Below the pieces are notes generated by a model that saw nothing but the letters and a program-made list of their open reading frames with translations, was not told the origin of the DNA and did not search any database. The position numbers and the translations under genes were made by a program. Source: an uncultured Coriobacteriaceae bacterium (GTDB lineage: Bacteria; Actinomycetota; Coriobacteriia; Coriobacteriales; Eggerthellaceae). Taken from it: a stretch of 64,000 nt of DNA. This document shows positions 35,401 to 43,005 of this stretch, in pieces (the first letter of the stretch is position 1; the number at the start of each line of letters is the position of its first letter). The stretch lies in NCBI GenBank assembly GCA_937937585.1, contig CALDCB010000012.1, positions 62,001-126,000 on the forward strand, given 5' to 3'.

Positions 35401-36334
35401 CGGCGCGAGCGAGAACGACCTTGCGAACTATCTGAGCAACATTTCGCAGGTCACGGTGAATGGCGTGCCGTATAGCGCACAGGGCAAGGGCGCTGTGAAG
35501 ATCGTCAGCCAGGACGGTTCCCTGAACCTTGCCGCCAAGAACAAGGACGGCTCCTTGGTGTTCGATGCGAACGGCGCGTACGACGTTGAGATTGAGGCGA
35601 CGGGCTACACCAGCAACCTGAAGCTCACGTATGCCAAGGTTGCCGACAAGGCCGCGCTTGAGAGCGCTGTTCAGTCCGCCCTGAAGCTCGATAACAGCGA
35701 ACATGCTTATACGACAACCAGCTGGACTGCTTTCCAGGCAGCGCTCAATGCCGCCCAAGACGTGAACGAATCCGTTTCCGCCACCGACGAAGAGGTTGCC
35801 AACGCGCTTTCCGCACTGCAGAGTGCTCAGGCTGCGCTTGTTGAAACCCCCAGCACCGATCAGCTTGCCGATTTGCGTGCCGAGATCGAGGCTGGTTCCA
35901 ACTTGAAGGAGTCCGACTACACGTCTGAAAGCTGGGCTGCATATCAGCAGGCCGTAAAAGCAGCCGAGGCGCTCTTCGGCAATGAAGATACGTCCGCCGC
36001 CGACGTCGAGTCCGCAACCGCCGCTGTGAAGCAGGCTCGCGAACAGCTGGTCAAGCCCTCTGTTGAGAACCCGCCCGCAAGCGACGACACCGGCAAGGTA
36101 GACGACGGCAAGGCCGACACCGGCACGAAAGCGGACAACAACACCGGCAAGGCCGATGACGACGCCAAAGCGGACGACACCGACGCGGCTGGCGACAAGT
36201 CTGCTGCTGACACCGACGCAGCCCTGGTGAGCACGGGCGACGTTGCTCCGATGGCGGCAACGGGCGCAGCCGCTATTGGCGCGGCAGCGCTGGCGGCGGT
36301 GGCGCGCTTCATGCGCCGTCGCACACGCGAGTAA
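32405..36334 (+). CDS. Large surface protein: FMN-binding-like, Tp47-like and FIVAR domains, sortase-like anchor
   Basis: A 1309-residue exported protein. A signal peptide (about 1-39, cut after AFA) is followed by an FMN_bind-like domain (about 99-210) whose flavin-site equivalent reads STAT at 191-194, a variant of SGAT. Then comes a long region (about 224-545 and 640-1070) that resembles domains of the treponemal penicillin-binding lipoprotein Tp47, with a GYWKLTV...DYTYTFQ stretch and VLMNIPYSDFYATE. FIVAR helical modules occur at about 549-618, 1079-1146 and 1152-1217. An Asp/Lys/Ala-rich stalk leads to LVSTGD (1274-1279), a hydrophobic helix and Arg/Lys residues. This looks like a sortase anchor with an unusual motif. 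AAGAAAGGA precedes the ATG. It opens the flavin gene group; the Tp47 likeness is by eye. Confidence 0.75.
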   Translation: MIERNAVRRALTAAGSNASKGLLAVALTLPMTPVAAFAQTGGSEIEGAAGSDATNTETAAPQSSENADALSNSIWNYTLDGGSDAAVSQGASYDLSKIANGKYQGTAVADSNDPAAGGSEWDVNSYEVKVTVQVTSGKIASVKVSKETYDALTGESWDYLDKAENGNDRKHVTGMADKIVEANGTNVDAVSTATVSSNAIKTAVDNALQAAYDEQNAKPAESEYTYGYAGLTWAEYWTAEGVQAAGSAASSSDLDSRSEADKGAFDAVTRATFNHGLHRGSYQCTDVIKTAEGKDIYPSFYPDSKSFVDVDGNTFSIDGKAKTVTAADGTVYTMTGHEVTGLKYVPVKIKTADLDAFKASHRFVANGETLAGGYGEQNLQAYSDLVANVDADTNGLKTATNDNGTFSFSASATGTESGIKGQELKTATGIEPTVKDASGSYGEFLRVDLNGDYGDLGANMQSVTWTYYGDDATCTNALATYGTKFAADNWMHKSMGIQLGLTKSERCQLPDGTNGTGYWKLTVHALGYNDYTYTFQATEDNIVGAKAPVTEATKAKLQGLYDKASALDKSKYTEDSWKASSIETETAETKELLEKADLSESEAAEQVTHLQGALDALVSLYPEVGSYVLMNIPYSDFYATEQNNSGTDVVTSATKQKTLAGSLVAGSYHVNADGSDITGATFAVKVGSDNIDWSKFKRVTDSDSIDITTSIKGKTSTTTYSGRDALFQAPSYSYYVLPEGETPANYKEVTVDESGNLKFSAVEGKDATALSNVTAEFTTDSRYGDYEIDFDNLREQMVDADGNQAVVYGAVVNAADTDGKVEGYGMRALENIWKGKELAWSCGFVTEAHGSPLSSKYYESMMGKTIKSVVFYTSTGTYTVAMDQYVPVKVSADEGAISIQESASLDDTSLIGMNPTLPEGFAAQYSIEGWNGDVEMSNPSSGPYAFVVKIPTGTQPGGYTIVATDKSGKYAPLSATFTLTTAKKVAAFEASSLKLIADGGASENDLANYLSNISQVTVNGVPYSAQGKGAVKIVSQDGSLNLAAKNKDGSLVFDANGAYDVEIEATGYTSNLKLTYAKVADKAALESAVQSALKLDNSEHAYTTTSWTAFQAALNAAQDVNESVSATDEEVANALSALQSAQAALVETPSTDQLADLRAEIEAGSNLKESDYTSESWAAYQQAVKAAEALFGNEDTSAADVESATAAVKQAREQLVKPSVENPPASDDTGKVDDGKADTGTKADNNTGKADDDAKADDTDAAGDKSAADTDAALVSTGDVAPMAATGAAAIGAAALAAVARFMRRRTRE

Positions 36335-36398
36335 GAGCCGCTTAACAACGAGATGGGCAGCTGATTTTGCCCCTGACGCCCGAAACTGACGAATCATG

Positions 36399-36430
36399 CC
36401 TTATGGCGGGGCTTCGGCTCCGCCATAAGG
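36399..36430 (+). terminator. Strong TTCG hairpin between the first two flavin genes
   Basis: CCTTATGGCGG (36399-36409) pairs with CCGCCATAAGG (36420-36430); inner pairs extend the stem to about 14 bp capped by TTCG. Only TCGTTT follows, and the next ribosome site starts eight bases on. It may be an attenuator or a stabilising/processing hairpin, not a full terminator. Confidence 0.6.
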
Positions 36431-36445
36431 TCGTTTGAAGGAGAT

Positions 36446-38089
36446 ATGAAAACCGTGACAGATCGAAAGATCGGGAAACATGCCGGGGAGGTGGCCCCCC
36501 ACGCACCTTCGTCGACCGATAAAACGAAGACGGGCAAGCATGTCGCACTGCCGCAGAAGGCGGCTACGGCAAGCCTTTTGATGCCATCGCTGTTAACGGG
36601 CGTTGCCATTGCGTTCGTGGTTTCGCATTATCAGCCGCTCGCGTTCGACCCCAGTGCTTACGCATCGGCGGAGCAGGCGATAGCGGCAGAAATCAAATCT
36701 GTCGAGGTGACCGCGGAACGTCAGGATGCGCAGCCCGCAACCGGGGCGAACTACAGCGCGGCTGATTACGGCATCGATGCAAGTAATCTGAAGGACGGCG
36801 TGTACGCTGGTTCGGGTCAGGGCTTCAGAAGCGTCATCACGGTGGCGGTAACTGTCAGCGGTGGGAAGATCGTTGCGATCGAAATAGTGTCCGCAGGCGA
36901 CGACGAGCCGTACTTCAGCAATGCGAAGGGGCTGATCGGCTCCGTGATCGCAGCGCAATCGACGTCGGTAGACACCATTTCGGGGGCTACGTACTCTTCG
37001 AAGGGCATTCTTGTCGCTATCAAGAACGCGCTCGAGCAGTCTGCGGGGCAGGCGAAGTCGAGCTCGGTAGCTTCGCCCGCATCGACACCAGCCACTTCCG
37101 ATAAGGGCCATGTGACGTTAAACCCAACCGAAACGCCTGCAAGCGGTTACATCGATGGCACGTATTACGGTGAAGGAGAAGGATATAAAAGCGCCATTTG
37201 CGTTGCCGTAACCATCGCGAATGGGAGGATTTCCCAGATAGACATCGTGTCGCAAGGAGATGATGCAGCGTACTTCAGCCGCGCGCAATCATTGGTTTCT
37301 TCTATCGTTTCGAAGCAGACGACCGCGGTCGACACGGTATCGGGCGCAACGTTTTCCTCGGAGGGCATTTTGGCTGCCGTCGAGGACGCATTGCGTCAAG
37401 CAACGCCTTCGACTGACAGCACTGGTGGTGCTTCGACTGGCAAGCCATCGGGTGGTTCTTCCGGCGAGGGGAACGATGACCCGTCGAGCAAGCCTGGAGG
37501 CGGCGATGGCTCCAACGGAGATGGCGTCGACAGGCCGTCTCAGGACAAGCCGGCTGCCAGCGGTTATCTTGACGGAGATTACACCGTGTATGTGAAGTGC
37601 GAAAACAGTGATGACCCCGATGCGTTCGAGCCGTATTACCTTGCCATGACCGTAACGGTGAAAGACGGCAAGGCGACCGCGATCAAAGATTTGCACGGCA
37701 CCAATAAGGCCACCGATCAAGAAGCGGTGCTTGGGAGTTACGACGAGGAAAATGATTCGTACATAGAATGGGCGGCGTCCGGGCGCACGGTTCGCGGCAA
37801 AGAGTACATCGGCGTCGTCAAGCAGCTGATCGATTTGCGCACGGATCCCGTCAATGTGGATGTCGTTTCGCGCTCCACGTATTCTTCGAAGGCAATCGTC
37901 AAGGCTTACGAAAAAGCTCTTGAACTGGCAAAAGACGCATATGAGAAGGCGAATTCATCGGATAAGCCTGCAAGTGGCGACGCAAGCGCAGGCAGTGACG
38001 GATCGGGCTGCGCCGAAGGCTCGGGCGTCGACTTTGGCACAGAGGGCTCGGGCGACTCGAGCGCGGAAAGCGGGTCCGATCGTGCTTAG
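36446..38089 (+). CDS. Membrane-anchored protein with three FMN-binding domains
   Basis: A 547-residue protein with one N-terminal membrane helix (about 40-60) and a large extracytoplasmic part. Three FMN_bind domains (about 112-200, 230-320 and 370-495) are joined by Ser/Gly/Pro linkers. Domains 1 and 2 carry the ApbE flavinylation motif SGAT at 179-182 and 299-302, where FMN is expected on the Thr. Domain 3 has SRST (475-478) instead. Multi-flavin proteins of this kind (PplA of Listeria is a lipoprotein example) pass electrons along the outside of the membrane. GAAGGAG precedes the ATG. The gene overlaps the next one by eight bases if that starts at GTG 38082. Confidence 0.85.
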   Translation: MKTVTDRKIGKHAGEVAPHAPSSTDKTKTGKHVALPQKAATASLLMPSLLTGVAIAFVVSHYQPLAFDPSAYASAEQAIAAEIKSVEVTAERQDAQPATGANYSAADYGIDASNLKDGVYAGSGQGFRSVITVAVTVSGGKIVAIEIVSAGDDEPYFSNAKGLIGSVIAAQSTSVDTISGATYSSKGILVAIKNALEQSAGQAKSSSVASPASTPATSDKGHVTLNPTETPASGYIDGTYYGEGEGYKSAICVAVTIANGRISQIDIVSQGDDAAYFSRAQSLVSSIVSKQTTAVDTVSGATFSSEGILAAVEDALRQATPSTDSTGGASTGKPSGGSSGEGNDDPSSKPGGGDGSNGDGVDRPSQDKPAASGYLDGDYTVYVKCENSDDPDAFEPYYLAMTVTVKDGKATAIKDLHGTNKATDQEAVLGSYDEENDSYIEWAASGRTVRGKEYIGVVKQLIDLRTDPVNVDVVSRSTYSSKAIVKAYEKALELAKDAYEKANSSDKPASGDASAGSDGSGCAEGSGVDFGTEGSGDSSAESGSDRA

Positions 38090-38561
38090 CTGTCTGGTGC
38101 GTAAACGAAATTTCATAACGAAAACCGTGAATGTGGCTGTTATTGGGGCGTTGATCGCCGGATTCAGCTTGTGGGCCGCCGATGCCAACACCGCCGATGC
38201 GATGGTGCAAAAGCAGATCCAAGAAGCTGAACGCGCGGCGAATCGTGGGCCGTATACGACCGACGGCGTGTTCACGGGCACGGCCCAGGGGTATGGCGGG
38301 CCGGTGACCACGCAGATCACGGTGAAGGACGGCTATATCGACGACGTACAGGTTGTGGACGCGCCCAATGAAGACGGCCCCTATCTTGAGCAGGCCGTGA
38401 AACTGATCGACGACATGCTGGCTAAGCAAACGCCGAACGTCGACACCGTGTCGGGAGCCACGTTCTCGTCGGCTGGCATTATTAACGGCGCAGTTCAGGC
38501 GCTTGAGGCCAGCAATTCCGGCCAGGCTGACGCCGTGGCATCCTTAGAGGGCGGCGAATAG
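38082..38561 (+). CDS. Small membrane protein with one FMN-binding domain
   Basis: A 159-residue protein. One membrane helix (about 17-33) is followed by an extracytoplasmic FMN_bind domain (about 52-150) with the flavinylation motif SGAT at 124-127. It resembles the RnfG/NqrC-type flavin domain, without the rest of those complexes. The start is uncertain. No ATG fits, so I use GTG 38082, which overlaps the stop of the previous gene and has GGAAAG 11 bases before it. GTG 38097 is an alternative. The polyferredoxin gene follows after one base, which points to a tight functional pair. Confidence 0.78.
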   Translation: MLSCLVRKRNFITKTVNVAVIGALIAGFSLWAADANTADAMVQKQIQEAERAANRGPYTTDGVFTGTAQGYGGPVTTQITVKDGYIDDVQVVDAPNEDGPYLEQAVKLIDDMLAKQTPNVDTVSGATFSSAGIINGAVQALEASNSGQADAVASLEGGE

Positions 38562-38562
38562 C

Positions 38563-39501
38563 ATGGCGAAAAACAAGTCGAAAGCCCTTGGCCGCCGTCA
38601 GCGCCTCGTAATCGATCGCGGTGTTCGCTGGGCGGTGCAGATCGCGTTCTTCGTTGCGTTCCCTGCTGTGTTCAGCGCGGCGTTCAATGGCGTGAAGTAT
38701 GTTTTCGCCCAGATCGGCGCCATGCAGCCTGTTACCTTGAGCGCCTTTGTGACGACATTGTTGGCCGTGCTGGCGTTCACTGCGGTGTTCGGCCGCTTCT
38801 TCTGCGGTTATGCATGCGCGTTCGGGACGTTGGGTGACGCTTTGTTCACCGTTTTCACCCCCGTGCGCAAAAAGCTGGGCATTGGCAGGAAGAAGCCGCT
38901 TCTGCCCGCTGGGCTGCAACGTGCGTTGCAGCTCTTGAAGTACGTGGTGCTGGTCGTTATCTGCGTGCTGTGTTTCGCGGGCATGTGGCCGGGTGTTTCC
39001 GGCTACAGCCCCTGGACGGCGTTCGCGGGCATCGTTGCCGGCAACGTCGACGGTATTTCTGCAGGTGCATTTGTCGCTCTTGGTGTCATTGCGGTTGGGA
39101 TGCTGTTCGTGGAGCGCTTTTTCTGCCAGTTCCTTTGCCCGCTTGGCGCAGTGTTCAGCTTGCTGCCGGTGCTGCCGTTTTCTGCATTCCGTCGCGATGC
39201 GACGCGCTGTGCGAAGGGATGCGGGCTGTGCAAGCGCTCATGTCCTGTGTCGGTGTCACCCGATCCCGATGCGTTCGCCGCGGGCGAGTGCATTTCGTGC
39301 GGACGCTGCGCTGATGGGTGCCCTTTGGAAAACGTGACGCTGTTGCGTGTGCCTAAGCCAGCGGGTCAGGCGGAGCCTGTACGGGATTCCAACGCTAAAA
39401 AGCCGGCCGGGGAATTCCTTATGTCTTTGCGTGGCACTGAGATCCTGCTGGTGTTGGCAAAGGCTGCCGCGCTGTTCGCGTTGTGCCGGATGTTCATGTA
39501 G
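38563..39501 (+). CDS. NapH/NosR-like membrane polyferredoxin
   Basis: A 312-residue protein with about five membrane helices and two 4Fe-4S sites near the C-terminus: Cys216-220-223-227 and Cys243-246-249-253. Two membrane-edge Cys pairs of the NapH type (CGYACAFG and CQFLCPLG) are also present. Proteins of this type move electrons from quinol or cytoplasmic donors to exported redox proteins. Here the next-door flavin-domain proteins would be the acceptors (inference). A last hydrophobic segment closes the protein. It starts one base after the preceding stop. Confidence 0.85.
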   Translation: MAKNKSKALGRRQRLVIDRGVRWAVQIAFFVAFPAVFSAAFNGVKYVFAQIGAMQPVTLSAFVTTLLAVLAFTAVFGRFFCGYACAFGTLGDALFTVFTPVRKKLGIGRKKPLLPAGLQRALQLLKYVVLVVICVLCFAGMWPGVSGYSPWTAFAGIVAGNVDGISAGAFVALGVIAVGMLFVERFFCQFLCPLGAVFSLLPVLPFSAFRRDATRCAKGCGLCKRSCPVSVSPDPDAFAAGECISCGRCADGCPLENVTLLRVPKPAGQAEPVRDSNAKKPAGEFLMSLRGTEILLVLAKAAALFALCRMFM

Positions 39502-39523
39502 GTATTGAAGAAGGATCAGGTTG

Positions 39524-40588
39524 ATGGAGAACGAACTGTTGTCGCGTCGAGGTTTTCTTGCCTTTGCGGCTGGCTCGCTTTGCGCGGTTGCGATGCCTGC
39601 GTGGCTGACCGGCTGCTCAACGATGCAACAAAGCGAAGGCGCCGCTTCTCAGTCGGAGGGGAGCGTCGATAGTGCGGAATATGAGATCCAATCCATCACA
39701 TTGTTCCTGTTCGATACAGTGATTCAGATCCGTGCGCTGTGTTCGCCCGAGCTGATGGATGCTATTTCTGATCGCTGTCGGTTTTTCGAGGATCGTTTCT
39801 CACGCACGAAGGAAGGAAGCGACATTTGGAACATTAACAACGCGCATGGTGAGCCGGTTGAGGTTGCCGAAGAGACGGCGCGCTGCATTCAGGCCTCGCT
39901 GGCGTATTCCGAGGCGTCGGGTGGCTTGTTCGACGTCAGCATCGGCGCTGTTTCAAGCCTGTGGGATTTCGTCGAGGGCATCAAGCCCGATGACGAGGCC
40001 ATTCAGGATGCCGTCAAGCACGTAGATTACCGCACGATCTCGGTTGACGGCACGACGGTGACGCTTGCCGATCCCGATGCCATGCTTGATCTTGGCGGCA
40101 TTGCGAAGGGTTTTATCACCGACGATCTGGTGTCCATGTTGCGCGAGGCTGGTTGCGAAAGCGCCATGCTTTCGCTGGGCGGCAACGTGTACGTGTTGGG
40201 CGAAAGCTTTCGTGGTGATGATTGGAACGTGGGCGTGCAGGACCCCAACGGCGCGGCGAATGATGTCATTGCAAGTATTCCTGCACACGACAAATCCCTG
40301 GTCACAAGTGGGTTGTATGAGCGCAGCTTCGTTGTTGACGACGTTTTGTACTATCACATCCTTGATCCGCGCACGGGGTATCCAGTGAAGACCGACTTGG
40401 CAAGCGCTTCCATCGTGTCCGATAGCTCCACCGATGGCGATGCCTATTCCACCACGTTGTTCTTGATGGGGCACGACAAGGCTCTGGATTTCCTGAACGC
40501 CGATGAACGTTTCAGCGGATTGCTGGTGGACATGAACGATGTCGCGACGGCGTCGGATGGTTCGAATTTCACGTTGCTTAACGATTAA
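39524..40588 (+). CDS. apbE: ApbE: FAD:protein FMN transferase, Tat-type lipoprotein
   Basis: A 354-residue enzyme that moves FMN from FAD to a Ser or Thr in SGAT-type motifs of exported proteins. The N-terminus has a twin-arginine motif (SRRGFLAF, residues 7-14) and a lipobox ending at Cys31 (LTGC), so it is probably exported by Tat and lipid-anchored. ApbE marks are LDLGGIAKGF, SLGGN, VTSGLYERSF, and DPRTGYPV, with metal-binding Asp in ASIVSDSSTDGDAYS. Length matches the family. ATG 39524 is preferred over TTG 39521 because of AAGAAGGA before it. The substrates are probably the flavin proteins encoded just upstream. Confidence 0.92.
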   Translation: MENELLSRRGFLAFAAGSLCAVAMPAWLTGCSTMQQSEGAASQSEGSVDSAEYEIQSITLFLFDTVIQIRALCSPELMDAISDRCRFFEDRFSRTKEGSDIWNINNAHGEPVEVAEETARCIQASLAYSEASGGLFDVSIGAVSSLWDFVEGIKPDDEAIQDAVKHVDYRTISVDGTTVTLADPDAMLDLGGIAKGFITDDLVSMLREAGCESAMLSLGGNVYVLGESFRGDDWNVGVQDPNGAANDVIASIPAHDKSLVTSGLYERSFVVDDVLYYHILDPRTGYPVKTDLASASIVSDSSTDGDAYSTTLFLMGHDKALDFLNADERFSGLLVDMNDVATASDGSNFTLLND

Positions 40589-40602
40589 AGGACAGGTGAA
40601 GC

Positions 40603-41001
40603 ATGTCGGTTGCTGGAAAAAAGTCGTCTGGCCATATGAAGCTCAACGTGGGAGTGATTGTGGCCATTGTGATGGTTGCGCTGGTGGCTTATGCGGCTAC
40701 GAGCGTGCTTGGCGGCGGCGACGCGCGGACTGCCGTTATCCAGGATGCAGATGGGGAAACTCACACCATGTCGCTTGCCTGTGATGGCACTCTTACGGTG
40801 AATTCCAGTGCCGGCATGAACACGATCGAAGTGCATGCAGGCAAGGTGCGCGTGATAGAAGCGGATTGCCCCAACCAGGATTGCGTCGAGCAGGGTTGGG
40901 TTTCGGAGCCGGGGCAGCAGATCATATGCCTGCCGCATAAGCTTGTGGTGACCGTGACGGACGAGGATGCCTCGTCTTCTTACGACGTTATCGGGAAATA
41001 G
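40603..41001 (+). CDS. NusG-domain-II membrane protein (EetA-like)
   Basis: A 132-residue protein with one N-terminal membrane helix (about 13-35) and a small extracytoplasmic beta domain of the NusG_II type. Conserved Cys89, Cys94 and Cys109 stand in CPNQDC and IICLPHKLVV. Family members are encoded in flavin-based electron-transfer loci (EetA in Listeria), next to a Gx-transporter-type gene and ApbE, exactly as here. The exact task is not settled; it probably joins the membrane electron-transfer assembly. It starts 14 bases after apbE with AAAGGACAGG before it. Confidence 0.82.
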   Translation: MSVAGKKSSGHMKLNVGVIVAIVMVALVAYAATSVLGGGDARTAVIQDADGETHTMSLACDGTLTVNSSAGMNTIEVHAGKVRVIEADCPNQDCVEQGWVSEPGQQIICLPHKLVVTVTDEDASSSYDVIGK

Positions 41002-41019
41002 CGGGTAAAGCGTTTCGTC

Positions 41020-42408
41020 ATGGCAGCAAACCCCCAAGTCACCGCCACGCAACGCTTAGCGCGTATATCGCTTTTCGGATCGCTTGCGCTTGTGTTGAGC
41101 TATATCGAAACGATGATCCCGCTTCCTGTGACCCTGCCTGGCGTGAAGCTGGGGTTGGCGAACGTGGCGGTTGTGGTTGCGCTGTTGGAGCTTGACGTTC
41201 GCGCCGCCGCTGCAGTCGCGGTGGTGAAGGTGGTGGCATCGGGTTTGCTGTTCGGCTCGCCGATGATGCTTATGTACAGCTTGGGCGGCACGGCGCTTGC
41301 GTTTGCGGGGTGCGCGGCGGTTTCGCGCGTTCCCGGTTTGGGGGCGGTGGCGGTGTCCATGGTGGCTGCCGTTCTGCACAATACCGGTCAGATTGCGGTT
41401 GCTGCTTTGATGCTGGGAACGACATCGGTGCTGCTGAGCTTGCCGCCGCTTGCATTGGCTGCGTGCGCGACGGGGTTTGCCACCGGGGCCGTCGCGACGG
41501 GTGTTCTGGCGGCACAGCCGGATAACGCATATGCGGGCGAGGGCATCGACCTTCCTAAGCTTCGCGCGAAGCGAACCTCGTCGTCGGCTTCGCGCGGTTT
41601 CAACCCGCTTGGCAGCAACGTCGCGGCATTCGGCGCGTATCGTTCCGGGGGCACGTTCTCCCATGGGTTGGACCCGCGCGGGAAGATATTGTTCGCGGTG
41701 CTGTTCGTGATGGCTTCGTTCGCCGCGCAAGGGATAGGCGCGTTGTGCGTTTTGCTGGCGGCGGCGGTGGCTGTGCAGGCGGCGTCGGGCTCGGATGCTC
41801 GTGCAGCGTTTCGGTCGCTGAAGCCGTTCGTGTGGTTGATCGTATTCGTCCTGATTTTCGACGTGTTGTTCGTAAGTTCCGGCGAGGTTCTGTGGTGCGC
41901 GGGCCCGGTGACGGTTACGGTTGGCGGCTTGTCGTGCGCAGTTGGAAATGTGCTGCGTTTCGTTTGCGTGCTGTTGGGAACGTCGGCGCTTATGACCACC
42001 ACCTCGCCCACGCAACTCACTGACGGGTTTTTGCTGCTGCTTCGCCCGCTTGATCGCGTTGGCGTGCGCACGGCATCCATTGGTTTGGCTATGAGCATGA
42101 CGCTTCGATTCATTCCCACGTTGGTGAATGAGTTCAATAAGGTGTGCGTCGCGCAAATGTCGCGTGGCGCAGATTTTTCAAGCGGTGGTGTGCTACGCCG
42201 CCTGTTTGCGCTTGTGTCGGCGCTTGTTCCCATGTTCACTAGCGCATTGCGTCGATCGGAATCGGTTGCATATGCGGTTGAATCGCGCGCATTCGGCGCT
42301 GCGGGCGCATCGCGGACTTGCTTGCGCAGCTATGGCTTTCGTCTTGCCGATTGGGCGACGCTTGCAGCTGCGACGGCGTTTCTCTTTCTTGAGTTGATGT
42401 TGCCGTAA
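41020..42408 (+). CDS. Fusion of Gx transporter/HepT-component-I-like (EetB) domain and EcfT-type domain
   Basis: A 462-residue membrane protein with two families in one chain. Residues 1-170 are a five-to-six-helix Hpre_diP_synt_I/Gx-transporter domain (LVLSYIETMIPLPVTLPGVKLGLAN), the EetB type. After a polar linker (about 172-205), residues 206-462 are an EcfT/CbiQ-like domain with DPRGKI, RFIPTLVNEF, the motif MSRGAD and ESRAFG. EcfT normally couples two ATPases to a substrate-binding S protein. No EcfA or S component is seen in this window. It may couple energy or flavin supply to the redox system. It follows the EetA-like gene by 18 bases; the ribosome site is weak. Confidence 0.82.
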   Translation: MAANPQVTATQRLARISLFGSLALVLSYIETMIPLPVTLPGVKLGLANVAVVVALLELDVRAAAAVAVVKVVASGLLFGSPMMLMYSLGGTALAFAGCAAVSRVPGLGAVAVSMVAAVLHNTGQIAVAALMLGTTSVLLSLPPLALAACATGFATGAVATGVLAAQPDNAYAGEGIDLPKLRAKRTSSSASRGFNPLGSNVAAFGAYRSGGTFSHGLDPRGKILFAVLFVMASFAAQGIGALCVLLAAAVAVQAASGSDARAAFRSLKPFVWLIVFVLIFDVLFVSSGEVLWCAGPVTVTVGGLSCAVGNVLRFVCVLLGTSALMTTTSPTQLTDGFLLLLRPLDRVGVRTASIGLAMSMTLRFIPTLVNEFNKVCVAQMSRGADFSSGGVLRRLFALVSALVPMFTSALRRSESVAYAVESRAFGAAGASRTCLRSYGFRLADWATLAAATAFLFLELMLP

Positions 42409-42475
42409 CGCCGTTCCTGTTGCGGCGCGTGGTCGGTGCAGTAGATGACCGGATGGGTTGCCATTAGGTGCTTTA

Positions 42476-42512
42476 GAAAAAGAAAAAGGTCGCAATCGAA
42501 GTTGCGACCTTC
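42476..42512 (-). terminator. Terminator of tRNA-Thr
   Basis: AAGGTCGCAA (42486-42495) pairs with TTGCGACCTT (42502-42511). On the minus strand it ends in TTTTTCTTTTTC. Confidence 0.85.
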
Positions 42513-42520
42513 ATTCGTAA

Positions 42521-42596
42521 TGGAGCCGATGACCGGATTCGAACCGGTGACCTACGCTTTACGAGAGCGTTGCTCTACCAGCTGAGCCACATCGGC
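42521..42596 (-). tRNA. tRNA-Thr(CGT)
   Basis: A 76-base minus-strand tRNA. Acceptor GCCGATG/CATCGGC, discriminator T and encoded CCA. The loop CTCGTAA gives anticodon CGT for ACG codons. Confidence 0.95.
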
Positions 42597-42623
42597 ATTG
42601 CGCCTTTACAAGCGCGTTTGCAA

Positions 42624-42652
42624 AGTATATAGCAGTTGAAAGACTCGTGCAA
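42624..42652 (-). promoter_or_regulatory. Promoter of tRNA-Thr
   Basis: On the minus strand TTGCAC (42647-42652), 17 bases and TATACT (42624-42629), the same layout as at tRNA-Leu(CAG). Confidence 0.75.
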
Positions 42653-43005
42653 ACGTCTTTTCGAAATCGCCATTAACCTCGCGAGCTGCCCACAACTGCC
42701 TTGTTGTGGGTTGTTGCTTCCGGTTCGCGCCGCGCTCTGCTTGTTGCGACGTGTTCCGCGGCGTCGGCCCTTGCGTGGGGCCGCATGGGGTTTTAGCGGG
42801 ATTGTCAGCTCCTTCGGCTTTCCCTTGGCGTCGGTTCCCCTCCTTATGATCGCCGAACGCGCTGGTCTGTTAAGACATTCGAGAATCGTGTCTGACCCTC
42901 CGCCCGTCTTTTGCGGATTGCTATACTTTACAAACGAATGAACTGGCAAGAAGCATCCTAACGAACGCTTTTGGCAGCAGATGAAACGAAACAGGAAGGC
43001 GCGCC
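42653..43005. other. Spacer of 353 bases upstream of murT-gatD
   Basis: No supported gene. A TATACT (42922-42927) with no good -35 box may mark the start region of the murT-gatD transcript. Confidence 0.4.

Noticed and set aside
42636..42941. A 101-codon frame upstream of murT-gatD
   Set aside because: No ribosome site and no domain-like pattern; treated as spacer.
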